The notes under the pieces: generated by a model
What the model saw: only the letters and a program-made list of their open reading frames with translations
The model's database searches: none
What the model was told of the DNA's origin: nothing
Made by a program: the position numbers and the translations under genes
Assembly (NCBI GenBank): GCA_037127255.1
Contig: JBANSL010000013.1
Span: forward strand, 6,822,188 to 6,886,187
From: Persicaria tinctoria
Taxonomy: Eukaryota > Streptophyta > Magnoliopsida > Caryophyllales > Polygonaceae
Direction of reading: 5' to 3'
Length of the DNA: 64,000 bases
Shown here: positions 41,693 to 53,164 of the stretch, piece by piece
How positions within the stretch are numbered: the first letter of the stretch is position 1
How the letters are laid out: the number at the start of each line of letters is the position of its first letter

Positions 41693-44433
41693 TTAAGGCC
41701 TCCTTCACCATCCACAATTCCTCCTGTGGATTTGTCCACAATTGTGTAATTGATTTCCATGTTGCAAAGACTCGTTCCTGGAAGAGTGGAATTAGAGATT
41801 GCTGTCAATGGGTCGGAGTCACATGCGACCCCTTAACTGGTCACGTGACCGAGCTCCACCTCAGCAACAGCCTCCTAAACGGAAGCTTCCCCTCCAACAG
41901 CACCTTGTTTAGTCTTCACCGACTGCGCCACATTGACCTCTCTTCCAACAATTTCCGGTCACCTATACCATCAGGTTTCAGTCGTCTTTCTGACCTTACT
42001 TACTTGGATCTCTTCTACTCATCATTCTCCGGCTAAGTTCCACCGGAACTCGCCTGGCTCTCTAGCCTAACTACCCTTGATCTATCTGATTTTTATCGAA
42101 AAAAGATGCCCAACTTCAAGACTATCATTGCCAACCTTACCGATTCAAGAGAGCTCCATCTCTCTAATGTCTTGATCAACGCCGATCTGCCTCCATTGAT
42201 TGCAAACCTCTCAAAGCTGACATCTATCAAACTGGTGAATTGTGGCCTACAAGGGAGCTTCCTGGCGACCAGCTTTCTCAGCTTGCCAAAACCGCGTGTT
42301 CTCAACTTGAAAAGATACTTCGGGTTGCATGCTGACTTCTCTGCATCTGCGGTGCAATGGACAAGTCCACTTGAGGTAGTCGACTTTTCTGACTGCAACT
42401 TCACAGGCAAATTTCTAGATTCGATTGGAGATTCATCCAATTCCTCCATGATATCATTCTCCATTCAGGGATGTGGATTTCATGGGGTATTCCTGGTTGG
42501 ATGTGCAACGTGACAGAGGAGATTTATCTTGTTAGCAACCAACTTTCTCGCTCCCTGCCAGCCTGCCTTTTGACTCTGCCATCATTGAAGTACTTGTTCT
42601 TGGATGAGAACCTATTCACGGGTATAGATCAATTCGCCATCACTAGTAGCTCTCCTCCCTCAATACTATATTGGCTTTCAGTAGGTAATAACCAGCTCCG
42701 AGGACAAATCCCGGAAACCTTCTTTGAGCTCCACAACCTCCGATTTCCTTTACTTGGAGGGAACAACTTGACTGTAACCATCCCGCTCAGCAAGCTCCAT
42801 GGCCTCCAAAATCTGAGGGGCCTCTCATTATCTCATAATAATATCTCCTTCATCGATGACATAGGGGCGGAATCCATTTCCTCATTGCCTAGATTTTTTA
42901 ATCTAGAACTTTCCTCCTGCAACCTTGATCAATTCCCGATCTTCTTAAAAGACCAAGAAAATCTTGAAATATTAGACCTCTCTAAAAATGTCATCCATGG
43001 CCACATACCTAAAAGGTTTTTGGCTACAAATATGATTTCGTTAGAAGTCTTGGACCTTTCTCATAACTCCCTAGCCGGTGGATTGGAGCATCTTCAATGG
43101 AAAGGGCAAAAAACGGGAACTATTAACATGTTCCTCGCTTCAAACAATCAGTTTAGTGGAGAGATTCTTTCTTCTTTATGTCATGTTACTTATTTTGATG
43201 TAGTTGACATTTCTCAGAGCAACTTGACCGGCAATATTCCAAGCTGCTTTGCGTCACTTATCAGTTCGCAAACAAGTGTTCTAGATCTAAGTCAAAATCA
43301 AATTCAAGGTGTAATCCCTTCCACTATCTTTGACGATTGTACCAAGTTGAGTGATTTCCCGTTGAATGGCAACCGGCTGGAAGGGCCAATAACTGCATCT
43401 ATTTGCAGTTATTGCCAAAATCAAATTCAAGGTGTAATCCCTTCCACTATCTCTGAGTAACTGCATGTATTTGCAGTTTATTGATCTTTCTACGTAACAA
43501 CAACCTCAATGGTACCTTCCCTCATTGGTTAGGTGCTCTTCCCAATCTTGAGCAGCTTTTCATGGGCTCAAACAATTTGAAGGGTTCTCTAATGAGCTCA
43601 AATATGACGAGCTCATTCCTGAAGCTTAAAATTATCGACATCTCAAGTAATCATCGATCTCACTGGTGGCCTACCAGCTGGGTTTCTGACGAGTCTGAAA
43701 GCAATGATTGAGGTAGATCACAGTACTGATGAAGGCCCAATGAATCAATACCTGGATTCCCATGGTTTCGAAATGCTATATAGTGATAGTGTTTACATGT
43801 ATGAAGATTCAATGAATGCATGGTTCAAAGGATTCAGTCATCGACTTGATAAAATCCCACCATCCATAGACGTCTCAAAGAATAGGCTAGCTGGAAGGCT
43901 CCATCCCTGATGCGATTGGAGATCTTGTCACCCTTCGGTGGTTAAACCTAGCTCACAACAACTTCACTGGTCACATCTCACCATCCATGAGCAAATTGAA
44001 CCTGTTGGAATCTGTAGACATGTCTTTCAATGAGCTAGACGGAAAAATTCCCAACGAGTTGGTAAATCTAAACTCTCTTGAATTCTCCAATGTCTCGGAT
44101 AATCATCTAGATGGGTCAATTCCAACAGGCAAGAAGTTTGATACATTCTCAAGCGATTCCTATCTTGGGAATCCTGGGCTATGTGGTGCAACTTTGATAA
44201 ACAAGTGCGCGAAACAGGCTAAAGTGTCAAATACAACAACAGCTGAAGGAAACAACAGTGAATCTTCAAGTTTGGATGTGTGGGAGATTGCTTTGATGGG
44301 ATTTGGGTTTGGGATGTTTGTTGCTTCAGTTTGGGGATACTTCATCTCCTGGGAGAAGAATTATCGCTGGGTATGGAGGTTGATGCTCGAAGTACAAGTG
44401 TTTATCATGCTGCACATGATGAGGAGGCGCTAA

Positions 44434-44840
44434 ATAAAGGTGTATCGGGTCAATTTATCCTTCCATTAGTTAGGTTTCCGCTATTTAATTTACTTGCAGT
44501 AATATGTCATGTATAATATAAAGAATAAGTCATGCTCACTATGATATATATTTTCAATGCATAATGAAGAACCAATATATCAATGTCTGTGAAGATTGAT
44601 GCGTTTTACCCACTAGGTGTTGAATTGAATTCTCCCATTTGTAACAAACCCAAACCCTCCTCTGTTGCTTTCAATCTGGTCAGTTTGATGTTGGTTTTCT
44701 CAATTTTTATGGTGAGATTTTAGTTTTACTCTTGTCTTCGAGTTGTGTGATATATTCCATTTGTTTAGTTTCTGGTTTCCTTTGAACAGTATATGGCTGC
44801 ACACTTGTCTATATATTCCATTGAGTGGTCTCCTACGAAG
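44434..44840 (+). repeat. RLP4 3' flanking block
   Basis: The shared RLP 3' flank, very close to 57-475. Part of it is repeated in inverted orientation 1 kb downstream. Confidence 0.8.
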
Positions 44841-44847
44841 TATGACT

Positions 44848-45316
<469 letters not shown>

Positions 45317-45344
45317 GTTTTTTAAAACAGACTTTCTTTGTTAT

Positions 45345-46109
45345 AATGATGAGGACTATAATGATTTTGTGAATGCAGTGAAACTGGGATAGATATACAT
45401 TCTTTTATATATCCTTTAATCAACACATAGCAATATAGCATAACATATTACGTAGCTTAACCCACCCATCCAGAAGCATTAACACAGTACACATGGTGTG
45501 AGTATATCAGAAAAGTACCAAGTTTCGACTGCATGTGGATTGACATATAACACCAATGACCAAGCCATTGTTCAAGGGAAATCAGAAACTAAACAAATGC
45601 ACTTACACAAGTCAAGTCGAAGATAAAATTGAGAAAACCAAGAACAAACTGACCAGATTGGAAACAACAAAGGAGGGTTTGGAGTTGTTACATGTAAGAG
45701 AATTCAATTCAACCTCTAGCAGGTAAAACACATCAATCTTCACAGACATTGATATATTAATATTACATATTATTTAGCGCCTCCTCATAAAGTGCAGCAT
45801 GATGAACACTTGTAGTTTGAGGATCAACCTGCATACCCAGAGATACTCCTTCTCCCACAAGATGAAGTATCCCCAAACCGACGAAACAAACATCCCAACC
45901 CCAAATCCCATCGAAGCAATCTTCCACACATCCAGACTTGAAGATTCACCATTGCTTCGTTCAATTGTTGTTGTATTCGGCACTTCAACCTGTTTTCCGC
46001 ACTTGTTTATCAAAGTTGCACCACATAGCCCAGGATTCCCAAGATAGGAATCGCTTGAGAATGTATCAAACTGCTTGCCTCTTGGAATTGACCCAGCTAG
46101 ATAATTCAT
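45345..46109 (-). pseudogene. Inverted RLP 3' end with flank
   Basis: Minus strand 46109 to 45774 encodes 111 residues from NYLAGSIPRGKQFDTF through NPGLCGATLINKC, the GFGVGMFVSS membrane helix and MLHFMRRR. 45773 to 45345 is the RLP 3' flank in the same minus orientation. It is the only RLP sequence on this strand. It lacks all LRRs but the last and starts abruptly at a junction with copia remnants. Its GATLINKC cap matches RLP4. Confidence 0.88.
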
Positions 46110-47017
46110 GTAAAAATGGATTATTTAAGCATGAAGTTTTTGGACCTGTAGCTCCAACATTGAAAAGTGTGATATTAATTAGTTTTAAGTGGGTGTTCGT
46201 ATAAAGGAAAACATAAAGCCAAATTGATTGTACAAAAGCCTATTAAAGGTTACATGAGAATGTATTCACCAGGAGTAAATATAATTTGGCTCCAAATGTA
46301 AGTGACAGACAGTGTAGGTGCATATCCATATAAATGGGAAGAATCGATTGAAAATGCCTGAAGCATTATTATCAAAGTCCTCTCAAATGCAGTTGGTTAA
46401 AGATTCTTATTAGAGTATCTAAATTACCTATAATTGTGAAAGTGGTGACATTTTATTAGGTCCCGAAGTACCATACAAAGTTGTACTCTTTTCCTTAATC
46501 TTGGTTTTTATCCCACTGGGTTTTTCCAAGGTAAGGTTTTTAACAAGGCAACTTAAGCACCAGTTAATACATCAGATCCCCCAGATCAACAATGAAAGGC
46601 ACAGTAGGTCCTGAAGTACCTTATGCATATGCATCCAAAACAGCTCAACACTAATACATGGAACTCAAGCGCGCCAAAGTCAATCACGAAGACATTCCAG
46701 ATTATATACATCAAAGACAATGTTGAGATTCGACCATAAGCTCATGAAGACGGCGACATTAAGAAGAATGAGAAGACTCCGAGAAGGATGTTGAATTCAG
46801 GGGGAGTATACACGCACTGCACTCTTTTTCCCTTCGATCAGGTTTTATCCCACTGGGTTTTCCTGACAAGGTTTTTAATGAGGCAGAACAACAAGGGCGG
46901 TGTACATAGAAGGCTGCACTCTTTTTTCCTAAGCTATGGTTTTGTCCCATTGGGTTTTCCTAGCTAGGTTTTTAACGAGGCAGTTGCCGGAATAAAGATT
47001 GTACATCCAAGGGGGAG
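46110..47017 (+). pseudogene. copia remnant with 3' tandem motif
   Basis: KHEVFGPVAPT, then FKWVFV and KAKLIVQKPIKG-like pieces, resemble the start of a copia reverse transcriptase, heavily decayed. At 46502, 46842 and 46938 a roughly 45-bp motif recurs: TTTTATCCCACTGGGTTTT.CC, then AAGGTTTTTAA.GAGGCA. This kind of motif is known near the 3' end of some plant copia elements. It ends with a purine tract CCAAGGGGGAG at 47007-47017. Confidence 0.65.
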
Positions 47018-47236
47018 TGTTATAATATTATTACGTGGATGTACAAAGATACCACTTTACTTAGATAGAGTTTACCTTTTATAGATAGATTTATCTTATA
47101 CTTGGAGTTCAAGGATATGACTCCTATATATTGTATGGGTGGATATTCCACAAGCAATCAATTGAATCCAATCTCATATTCTCCCCTCTTTCTTTGCCCT
47201 AGTTCATAATAAAATACTAATTATTTGATTTTTCCT
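47018..47236 (+). repeat. copia LTR (solo 3' LTR of the remnant)
   Basis: It begins TGTTATAATATTATTACGTGG right after the purine tract and contains a TATA-like CCTATATATTG near 47130. The right end is not defined because no partner copy is present. Confidence 0.5.
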
Positions 47237-47469
47237 TGTCTAAATTATTATACAAATTAGTCAGGATACCGACCTGCAGAGAAGTCTGCAAACAATTCCA
47301 AAGACTTATGCACATTACCACGCTATACACTGATCTCACATGTTGGACCCATTCTTGATTTTATATATCCGTTAGGGGATGATTCATAGTCCATCACTAA
47401 CGAAATTGATAAAAACACAAACCACTCCCAATCTTAATCATCAGTACATTACTAGTCAAATACTATTCC
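47237..47469 (+). promoter_or_regulatory. RLP5 upstream block
   Basis: GATACCGACCTGCAGAGAAGTCTGC, ATTCCAAAGACTTATGCAC, CCCATTCTTGATTTTATATATCCGTTAGGGG (TATA-like at about 47357), GAAATTGATAAAAACACAAACCACTCCC. It is closest to the block before RLP7. Confidence 0.5.
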
Positions 47470-50391
47470 ATGTACTCTCTGATGATCCAAAACGCAATAC
47501 TCGTTGCCCTTTCCTTAGTCATTTCCCTTGGTTCTGCAGCTGGATCCTCCTCCGTCCAGCCGCTGTGCCATACCGATGAGCGCCATGCTTTGCTCTCATT
47601 CAAGGCCTCCTTCACCATCCTCAATTCCTCCTGTTATTTTGGCGACAATTGTGCAAAGACTCGTTCATGGGAGAGTGGAATTAGAGATTGCTGCCACTGG
47701 GATGGAGTCACCTGTGACCCCTTAACTGGTCACGTGACTGAGCTCCACCTCAGCCACAGCCTCCTCACCGGAAGCTTCCCCCCCAACAGCACCTTGTTTA
47801 GTCTTCGCCGACTGCGTCACATCGACCTCTCTTCCAACCACTTCATGTCTCCGATACCATCAGGTTTCGGCCGTCTTTCTGACCTTACTTACCTGAATCT
47901 CTCCAACTCGGGGTTCTCCGGCCAAGTTCCACTGGAAATAGGCTGGCTCTCTGGCCTATCTGCCCTCGATCTCTCTTGTACTTTTGATATTTTTGGTAAA
48001 CACCCTTGTACTTATGATGGTAAGGCACTAAGGCATTAAAGATGCCAAACTTCAAGACTATCATCGCCAACCTTACTGATCTAAGAGTGCTCCATCTCTC
48101 TTTTGTGTTGATAAACACCGATCTATCTCCTATGATTGCAAACCTCTCAAAGCTGACATCTCTCGAACTTAAAGACTGCGGCCTACAAGGGGACTTCCTA
48201 GCGACTGGCCTTCTCAGCTTGCCAAAGCTGCGTGTTCTCAACCTGGTACTCAACTTTGAGTTGTATGCTGACTTCTCGCTATCTGCGGTGAAGTGGACAA
48301 GTCCGCTCGAGGTAGTCGACTTGTCTGGTTGCAACTTCACGGGCAAATTGCCAGATTCGATTGGAGATTCATCCAACTCCTCCTTGATATCATTCTCCAT
48401 AATGGACTGTGGATTTCATGGGAGTATTCCTGGTTGGATGTGGAACGTGGCAAGGGAGATTGGTCTTTCTAGCAACAAACTTTCTGGCTCCCTACCAAGA
48501 ATGGTGAACACGGTTGTTCTAGCAAGATTGTCAGCTATCTACTTGGAAGACAACAGCATTACGGGGACCATACCAGCCTGGCTTTTCACTCTGCCATCAC
48601 TGACGTACTTGATCTTGGAGGAGAACCTATTCACAGGGATAGATTAATTCGCCATCACTAACAACTTTACTCCATCATTACTATATTTTATGGCAGCTCA
48701 TAACCAGCTCCGAGGACAAATACCAGAAGCCATCTTTAAACTCTCCAGCCTCACAGTACTAATCCTTGAAGGGAACAATTTGACCGCAATCATCCCGCTC
48801 AGCAAGCTCCATGGCCTCCAGAATCTGGGTAGGCTTTCTTTATCTCACAATTATAATATATCCTTTATAGATGACATAGGTTCTGAATCCGTTTCCTCAT
48901 GGCCTAGTTTTTATCTTCTAGAACTTTCCTCCTGCAATCTTGACCAATTTCCGATCTTCTTAAGAGACCAGCAAAATCTTGAAATATTGGACCTCTCTAA
49001 AAATGCCATCCATGGCCACATACCTGAATGGTTTCTGGGTATAAATACAACTTCATTAAATCTCTTGGACATTTCTCATAACTCCTTAACTGGTGGATTG
49101 GAGCATCTTCAATTGAAACGACCGAAGAGGCGATTTATGGATATTTCTCTGATGTTCTTCGCTTCAAACAATCAGTTTAGTCAAGAGATTCCTTCTTCTT
49201 TATGTTATCATACTTATTTGAGCATAGTTGACCTTTCTCAAAACAACTTGACCGGGAACATTCCAGACTGCTTTGAGTTCCTTATCAATTCGCAAACAAG
49301 TGTGCTAGATCTCAGCCAAAATCAACTTGAAGGTGTAATCCCATCCACTATATTTGAAGATTGTACCAAACTGAGTGATTTCCTGTTGAATGGCAATCGG
49401 CTGGAAGGTCCAATACCAAAATCTTTGAGTAACTGCATAAATCTGCAGTTTATTGATCTTAGTAACAACAAACTCAATGATACCTTCCCCCATTGGTTAG
49501 GAGTTCTTCGCAATCTCGAGGGGCTTATATTGGGATCGAACAATTTGCAGGGTTCTCTAATGAGCTCAAATATGACGAGCTCATTCCTGATGCTGAAAAT
49601 CCTCGATATCTCAAGTAATCATTTCACCGGTGGCCTACCAGGTGGTTTTTTGATGAGTATGAAGGCAATGATTGAGGTAGACCAAGACCCAGCGTTTGAA
49701 TACATGGATTCCTACCCCCAAATTGGAAATGGTGATGGTAATAATGTTTATGCTTATGAAGATTCAATGAAGGCATGGTTTAAAGGATTCAATCATCGAC
49801 TTGATAAAATCTTGACGACCTTAGTATTAATAGACACCTCAAGGAATAGGTTGGAAGGGTCCATCCCCGAGGTGATCGGAGATCTTGTCTCCCTCCGGTG
49901 GTTAAATAGCTCACAACAACTTCACTGGTCACATCCCACCATCCCTGGGCAAATTGAACCTGTTGGAATCTTTAGACATGTCTTTCAATGGCCTAGACGG
50001 CAAAATTCCCAACGAGTTGGTAAATCTAAACTCTCTTGAATTCTTCAATGTCTCCGATAATCATCTAGTTGGGCCAATTCCAACAGGCAAGCAGTTGGAT
50101 ACATTCTCAAACGATTCCTATCTTGGGAATCCTAGGCTGTGTGGTGCACCTTTGACAAAAAAGTGCGGAAAACAGGTTGAAGTGCCGAATACAGCAGCAA
50201 TTGAAGGAAGCAACGGTGAATCTTCAAGTTTGGATACGTGGAAGATTGCTTTGATGGGATTTGGGTTTGGGATGTTTGTTTCCTCAGTTTGGGGATACTT
50301 CATCTTTTGGGAGAAGGAGTATCTCTGGGTAAGCAAGTTGATCCTCGAACTACAAGTGTTCATCACGCTGCATCTGATGAGGAGGCGCTAA
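47470..50391 (+). pseudogene. RLP5 pseudogene (one nonsense, two frameshifts)
   Basis: Colinear with the complete RLPs from MYSLMIQNAILVALSLVISL to MLHLMRRR, but with three lesions. A frame change near 48036 lies in the variable loop before MPNFKTII, where extra bases are present. CAA to TAA at 48645 falls in the FTGIDQFAI motif. A 2-bp loss near 49907 turns LNLAHNNFTGHIP into LNSSQQLHWSHPT. All other features (LRRNT cysteines, island, GFGFGMFVSS helix) are kept, so decay is recent. Tail and 3' flank are of the RLP2 class. Splicing around all three sites seems unlikely because the family has no introns. Confidence 0.9.
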
Positions 50392-50745
50392 ATAGAGGTG
50401 TATCGGGTCAATTTATCCCTCCATCAATTATGTTTCCCCTATTTACTTTACTTTCAATAATATCATTAATATGTAATGCAATATATCAATTTCTGTGAAG
50501 ATTGGTGCGTTATACCAGCTAGATGTTGAATTGAATTCTCCCACTTGTAACAACTCAAGTCCTCCTCTGTTGCTTCCAATTATCTGGTCAGTAGTTCTTG
50601 GTTTTCTCAATTTTATCTCCGACTTGACTTGCGTAATTGTATTTGTTTTTTATTTCCCTTGAACAATGGCGTAGTGTTATATGTCAATCCACTTGCAGTT
50701 GAAACTTTGTATTTTTCTGATATACACACACCATGTGTACTGTGT
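50392..50745 (+). repeat. RLP5 3' flanking block
   Basis: Almost identical to 12876-13215 after RLP2, including ATCCCTCCATCAATTATGTTTCC and the ACCATGTGTACTGTGTTAATGCTTCT end. Confidence 0.8.
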
Positions 50746-51120
50746 TAATGCTTCTTTATTCGATCTTGTTTGTTTATTTTATTTAAGATGAAATGGGTTT
50801 TTTTAACCTTACCTCCATCATATCCAAGGAGCATAAACGATGACACCAGCACACGAAGGGCAGTTCTTGATGATGATGATGATGCTTAAGCTCGTGAACG
50901 CCAAGAACACCAGTAGACCATCTTTGTATGTTCAGTTTTTTAAATATAATCTACTGATTAATATTAAAATCCGAACAAAACTTGTAGCAGTATATGATCT
51001 TACTATCATGAGGGTAGAGTACTAAAATATACCACCACAAAATTGATAATTACTATATTAGGAAAGTTACTTCAGGTGTTGATATTGATAACATCAAAGA
51101 CTACCTCATTAAAGAATGTT
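50746..51120. other. Spacer, nothing recognised
   Basis: It contains a short GAT repeat (50868-50886) and AT-rich sequence. A 61-codon frame here has no recognisable features. Confidence 0.3.
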
Positions 51121-51787
51121 ATGTCAATCTATCCTTCTCCGACGGGTGTGATGATTGGACTTGATTTGGCATACAACTTGCATTCTGCTTTTGGCAATTG
51201 GTTCCCTGGATCAAAGTCTCTCCTTGCACAGGCTATGAATAAGATCATGAAGGTATTTTGGTTTTGTTAATTTCATCTGTTTATTCATAACCTGTATTGT
51301 ATTTCTGTGTCTTGTTTTGACATAAGCTTCTCCTTCTGCTTCTGTTTAATTTGTATGCAGTCAAATCCAGCTTTGTAGGTGCTCAGGGAACGAACAAGGA
51401 AAGGTCTGCTGTTGTATTCTTCCGAGCCTACTGAGCCATATTTGTCTTCACAGAAATATATATGGAGAGATCTTCAGCAATCAGATTTATATGATTTGTT
51501 GATGGTACAAATGTGCATCGTGTAACGATTCACAAGACATTTGAGGGGAACCACCTTACGACAAAGCCTATCTGCAGTGATGCCATATTCATATTTACTC
51601 CTCATACTAGGCCATTGTTTTTTAAGGTACTGCATCTCCTTAATTCTTACCCTGTGGGTTTTTCTTTGTGTTATTTTCATTCCTTTTGCTTGGAGCAATT
51701 CTAAAATGATTTTGTCTCTTTGATGGTTATCCCCGCCAGTGTATGGTCTGGACAGAATTGTCTTGGTCAGCTGGCTGAGTGGTTGGT
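51121..51787 (+). pseudogene. PRP8 (relic): PRP8 relic, best preserved piece with introns
   Basis: [44 protein letters not shown], then a 108-bp intron (GT at 51253, AG at 51360). [25 protein letters not shown] and YLSSQ follow, then a frameshift to GEIFSNQI and FVDGTNV-like remains. [32 protein letters not shown] comes before a second donor at about 51627, and VWSGQNCLGQLAEW after an acceptor at about 51739. Intron retention shows descent from genomic PRP8. Confidence 0.88.
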
Positions 51788-51792
51788 CTTAT

Positions 51793-52015
51793 ATCAACAC
51801 CACGTTATACAAATTTGTGATATGTACCTGCTGAGAAGTCTGCGAACGATTCCAAAGACTTGTGCAGTAGTATGTACCGCGGGGATTTAATTGGTGACAA
51901 GACGTGTGTAGGCCTTCAATTAACTGGACACGACCCCATTACAAATTTCAGTAGTATGGGCCTATGGGGTAGACATAGAAAGCTCGATCTCATGTTGGAT
52001 CCAATCAAAGACACA
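51793..52015 (+). promoter_or_regulatory. Orphan RLP upstream block
   Basis: AACACCACGTTATACAAATTTGTGATATG, ACCTGCTGAGAAGTCTGCGAACGATTCC, TTAATTGGTGA and CAAGACGTGTGTAGGCCTTCAATTAACTGGACACGACCCC match RLP promoter sequence at 25900-26030 and 38400. No RLP follows; PRP8 scraps do. Confidence 0.5.
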
Positions 52016-52079
52016 CGCGTTACATGTCAATGCAAATCCCCATTTCAGCAGTTAGACCATCATGCGAAGAAACATAAAG

Positions 52080-52275
52080 CAGCATCCATGAATCTGTACT
52101 ATCTCCCTGTGAATCATAAATATGTGAATTTAGATGACATAAAGGTAAAAATCATGGTTTCCCTTGGTAGCAATGAATTGTCTTGTTACATATCTACTAT
52201 AGGACTGATGTCATCCAGGCTCTTGGAGGAGTGGAAGGTATCCTAGAGTACACTTTGTTCAAAGGGACTTGGTAA
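52080..52275 (+). pseudogene. PRP8 (relic): PRP8 relic, two scrambled exons
   Basis: NLYYLPVNHKYVNLDDIK before a GTAAA donor at about 52146 is the NLYLRVNxIYVNSDDIK segment of the C-terminal region (compare 20060-20130). Then 52194-52275 reads [21 protein letters not shown] with KGT, which in native PRP8 lies far upstream, in the central region. The order is therefore rearranged. Confidence 0.75.
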
Positions 52276-52429
52276 TGGTAAGTGTTTATTTATTTTTTGT
52301 TTTTTGTTTTTTTCCCCACTCTTGAAATGATATTGCTTTGCCACCTTTTATTTTTGGTTTGCTGTAAGCAATCATTTTAGGGGATTTGCTACAATGTCCA
52401 TTTTTAGGTGCTTTAACTTGAGGACTGAT

Positions 52430-52570
52430 GTGCAGCTTAGGTGGGGAGATTATGACTCTCATGATATTGAACGGTATACAACAGATACTCGCATTCTGCT
52501 TTTGGCAATTGGTTCCCTGGGTCAAAGCCTCTGCTTGCACAGGCTATGAATAAGATCATCAAGGTATTTT
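52430..52570 (+). pseudogene. PRP8 (relic): PRP8 relic, RNase H-like region
   Basis: [17 protein letters not shown], a deletion of [12 protein letters not shown], then [21 protein letters not shown] spread over two frames, with a GTATTTTAG donor. Nearly the same exon end and intron start as 37496-37680. Confidence 0.78.
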
Positions 52571-52869
52571 AGTTTTGCTAATTTGTTCTGTTTATGCATA
52601 ACCATGTATTCTATTTCTGTCACATTTTGTAAGGAATTGTTAGTTCTTGCTTTTTCAAATTGTGCAGCTAAATAGGTCATTTAGCTATACATGGGTGGGT
52701 CACACTATGGTGAGACTCAATCCGGGTATGAATCATTCCCTATCTAAAGGTTCAAATTTGCTTGTTTTAATTTTTGCTGTTAAAAATAAGTTCTCTTAAG
52801 GAATAAACTGGTTATGATTATTCTCTGTAACGTTCCAATTTTATCATACGTCTCCGAAGAGACTTTATG
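52571..52869. other. Decayed PRP8 intron and spacer
   Basis: It begins as the intron after KIIK (shared with 37660). Beyond about 52640 nothing is recognised. Confidence 0.35.
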
Positions 52870-53164
52870 ATTATTTTAGCAGATATATATCCCAAACACA
52901 ACGTTATTCAAATTTGTGATATCGACCTGCGGAGAAGTCTGCTAACAATTCCAAAGACTTGTGCTCTATGCCATAGTCATGTTATATGTTTGACTTTAAT
53001 TGGTGAAAGCTGACAAAGAAGTAGGCATACAAAACTCTACCTCATGTTGGACCCATTCTTGATTATATATACCCATCACTCCGTCAGGGATGGTTCATAT
53101 ATAGTTACTTACAAAATTGATAAAAACACAAACCACTCCCAATCTTAATTAGTGCATACACTCT
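52870..53164 (+). promoter_or_regulatory. RLP6 upstream block with TATA-like motif
   Basis: ATCCCAAACACAACGTTATTCAAATTTGTGATATCGACCTGC, ATTCCAAAGACTTGTGC, then CCCATTCTTGATTATATATACCC with the TATA-like motif at 53063-53071, about 95 bases before the ATG, then AAATTGATAAAAACACAAACC. It is intact and free of insertions, unlike the RLP2 block. Confidence 0.55.

Larger units (their letters stand above)
38543..44433 (+). pseudogene. RLP4, disrupted by an LTR retrotransposon
   Basis: The first 40 codons (38543-38662; MNMYSLMIQHVILYALFSVV to ALLSFK) are separated from the rest by a 3.03-kb retrotransposon; the gene resumes at 41698 with ASFTI. Further lesions: a stop replaces Gln in FSGQVPP near 42034; one G is lost near 42485, shifting frame; an in-frame deletion removes about 25 codons before ACLLTLPSL; a duplication with stop lies at 43395-43460; more frame changes occur near 43660 and 43905. 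From 43987 the last 148 codons are open through the GFGFG membrane helix and the MLHMMRRR tail. The signal region also lacks the GSAAGSSS part. Confidence 0.92.

Noticed and set aside
47470..50391. RLP5 as a gene with introns skipping the stops
   Set aside because: The family is intron-less and the lesions are a base substitution and small indels inside conserved LRR codons, without splice sites at the right places.
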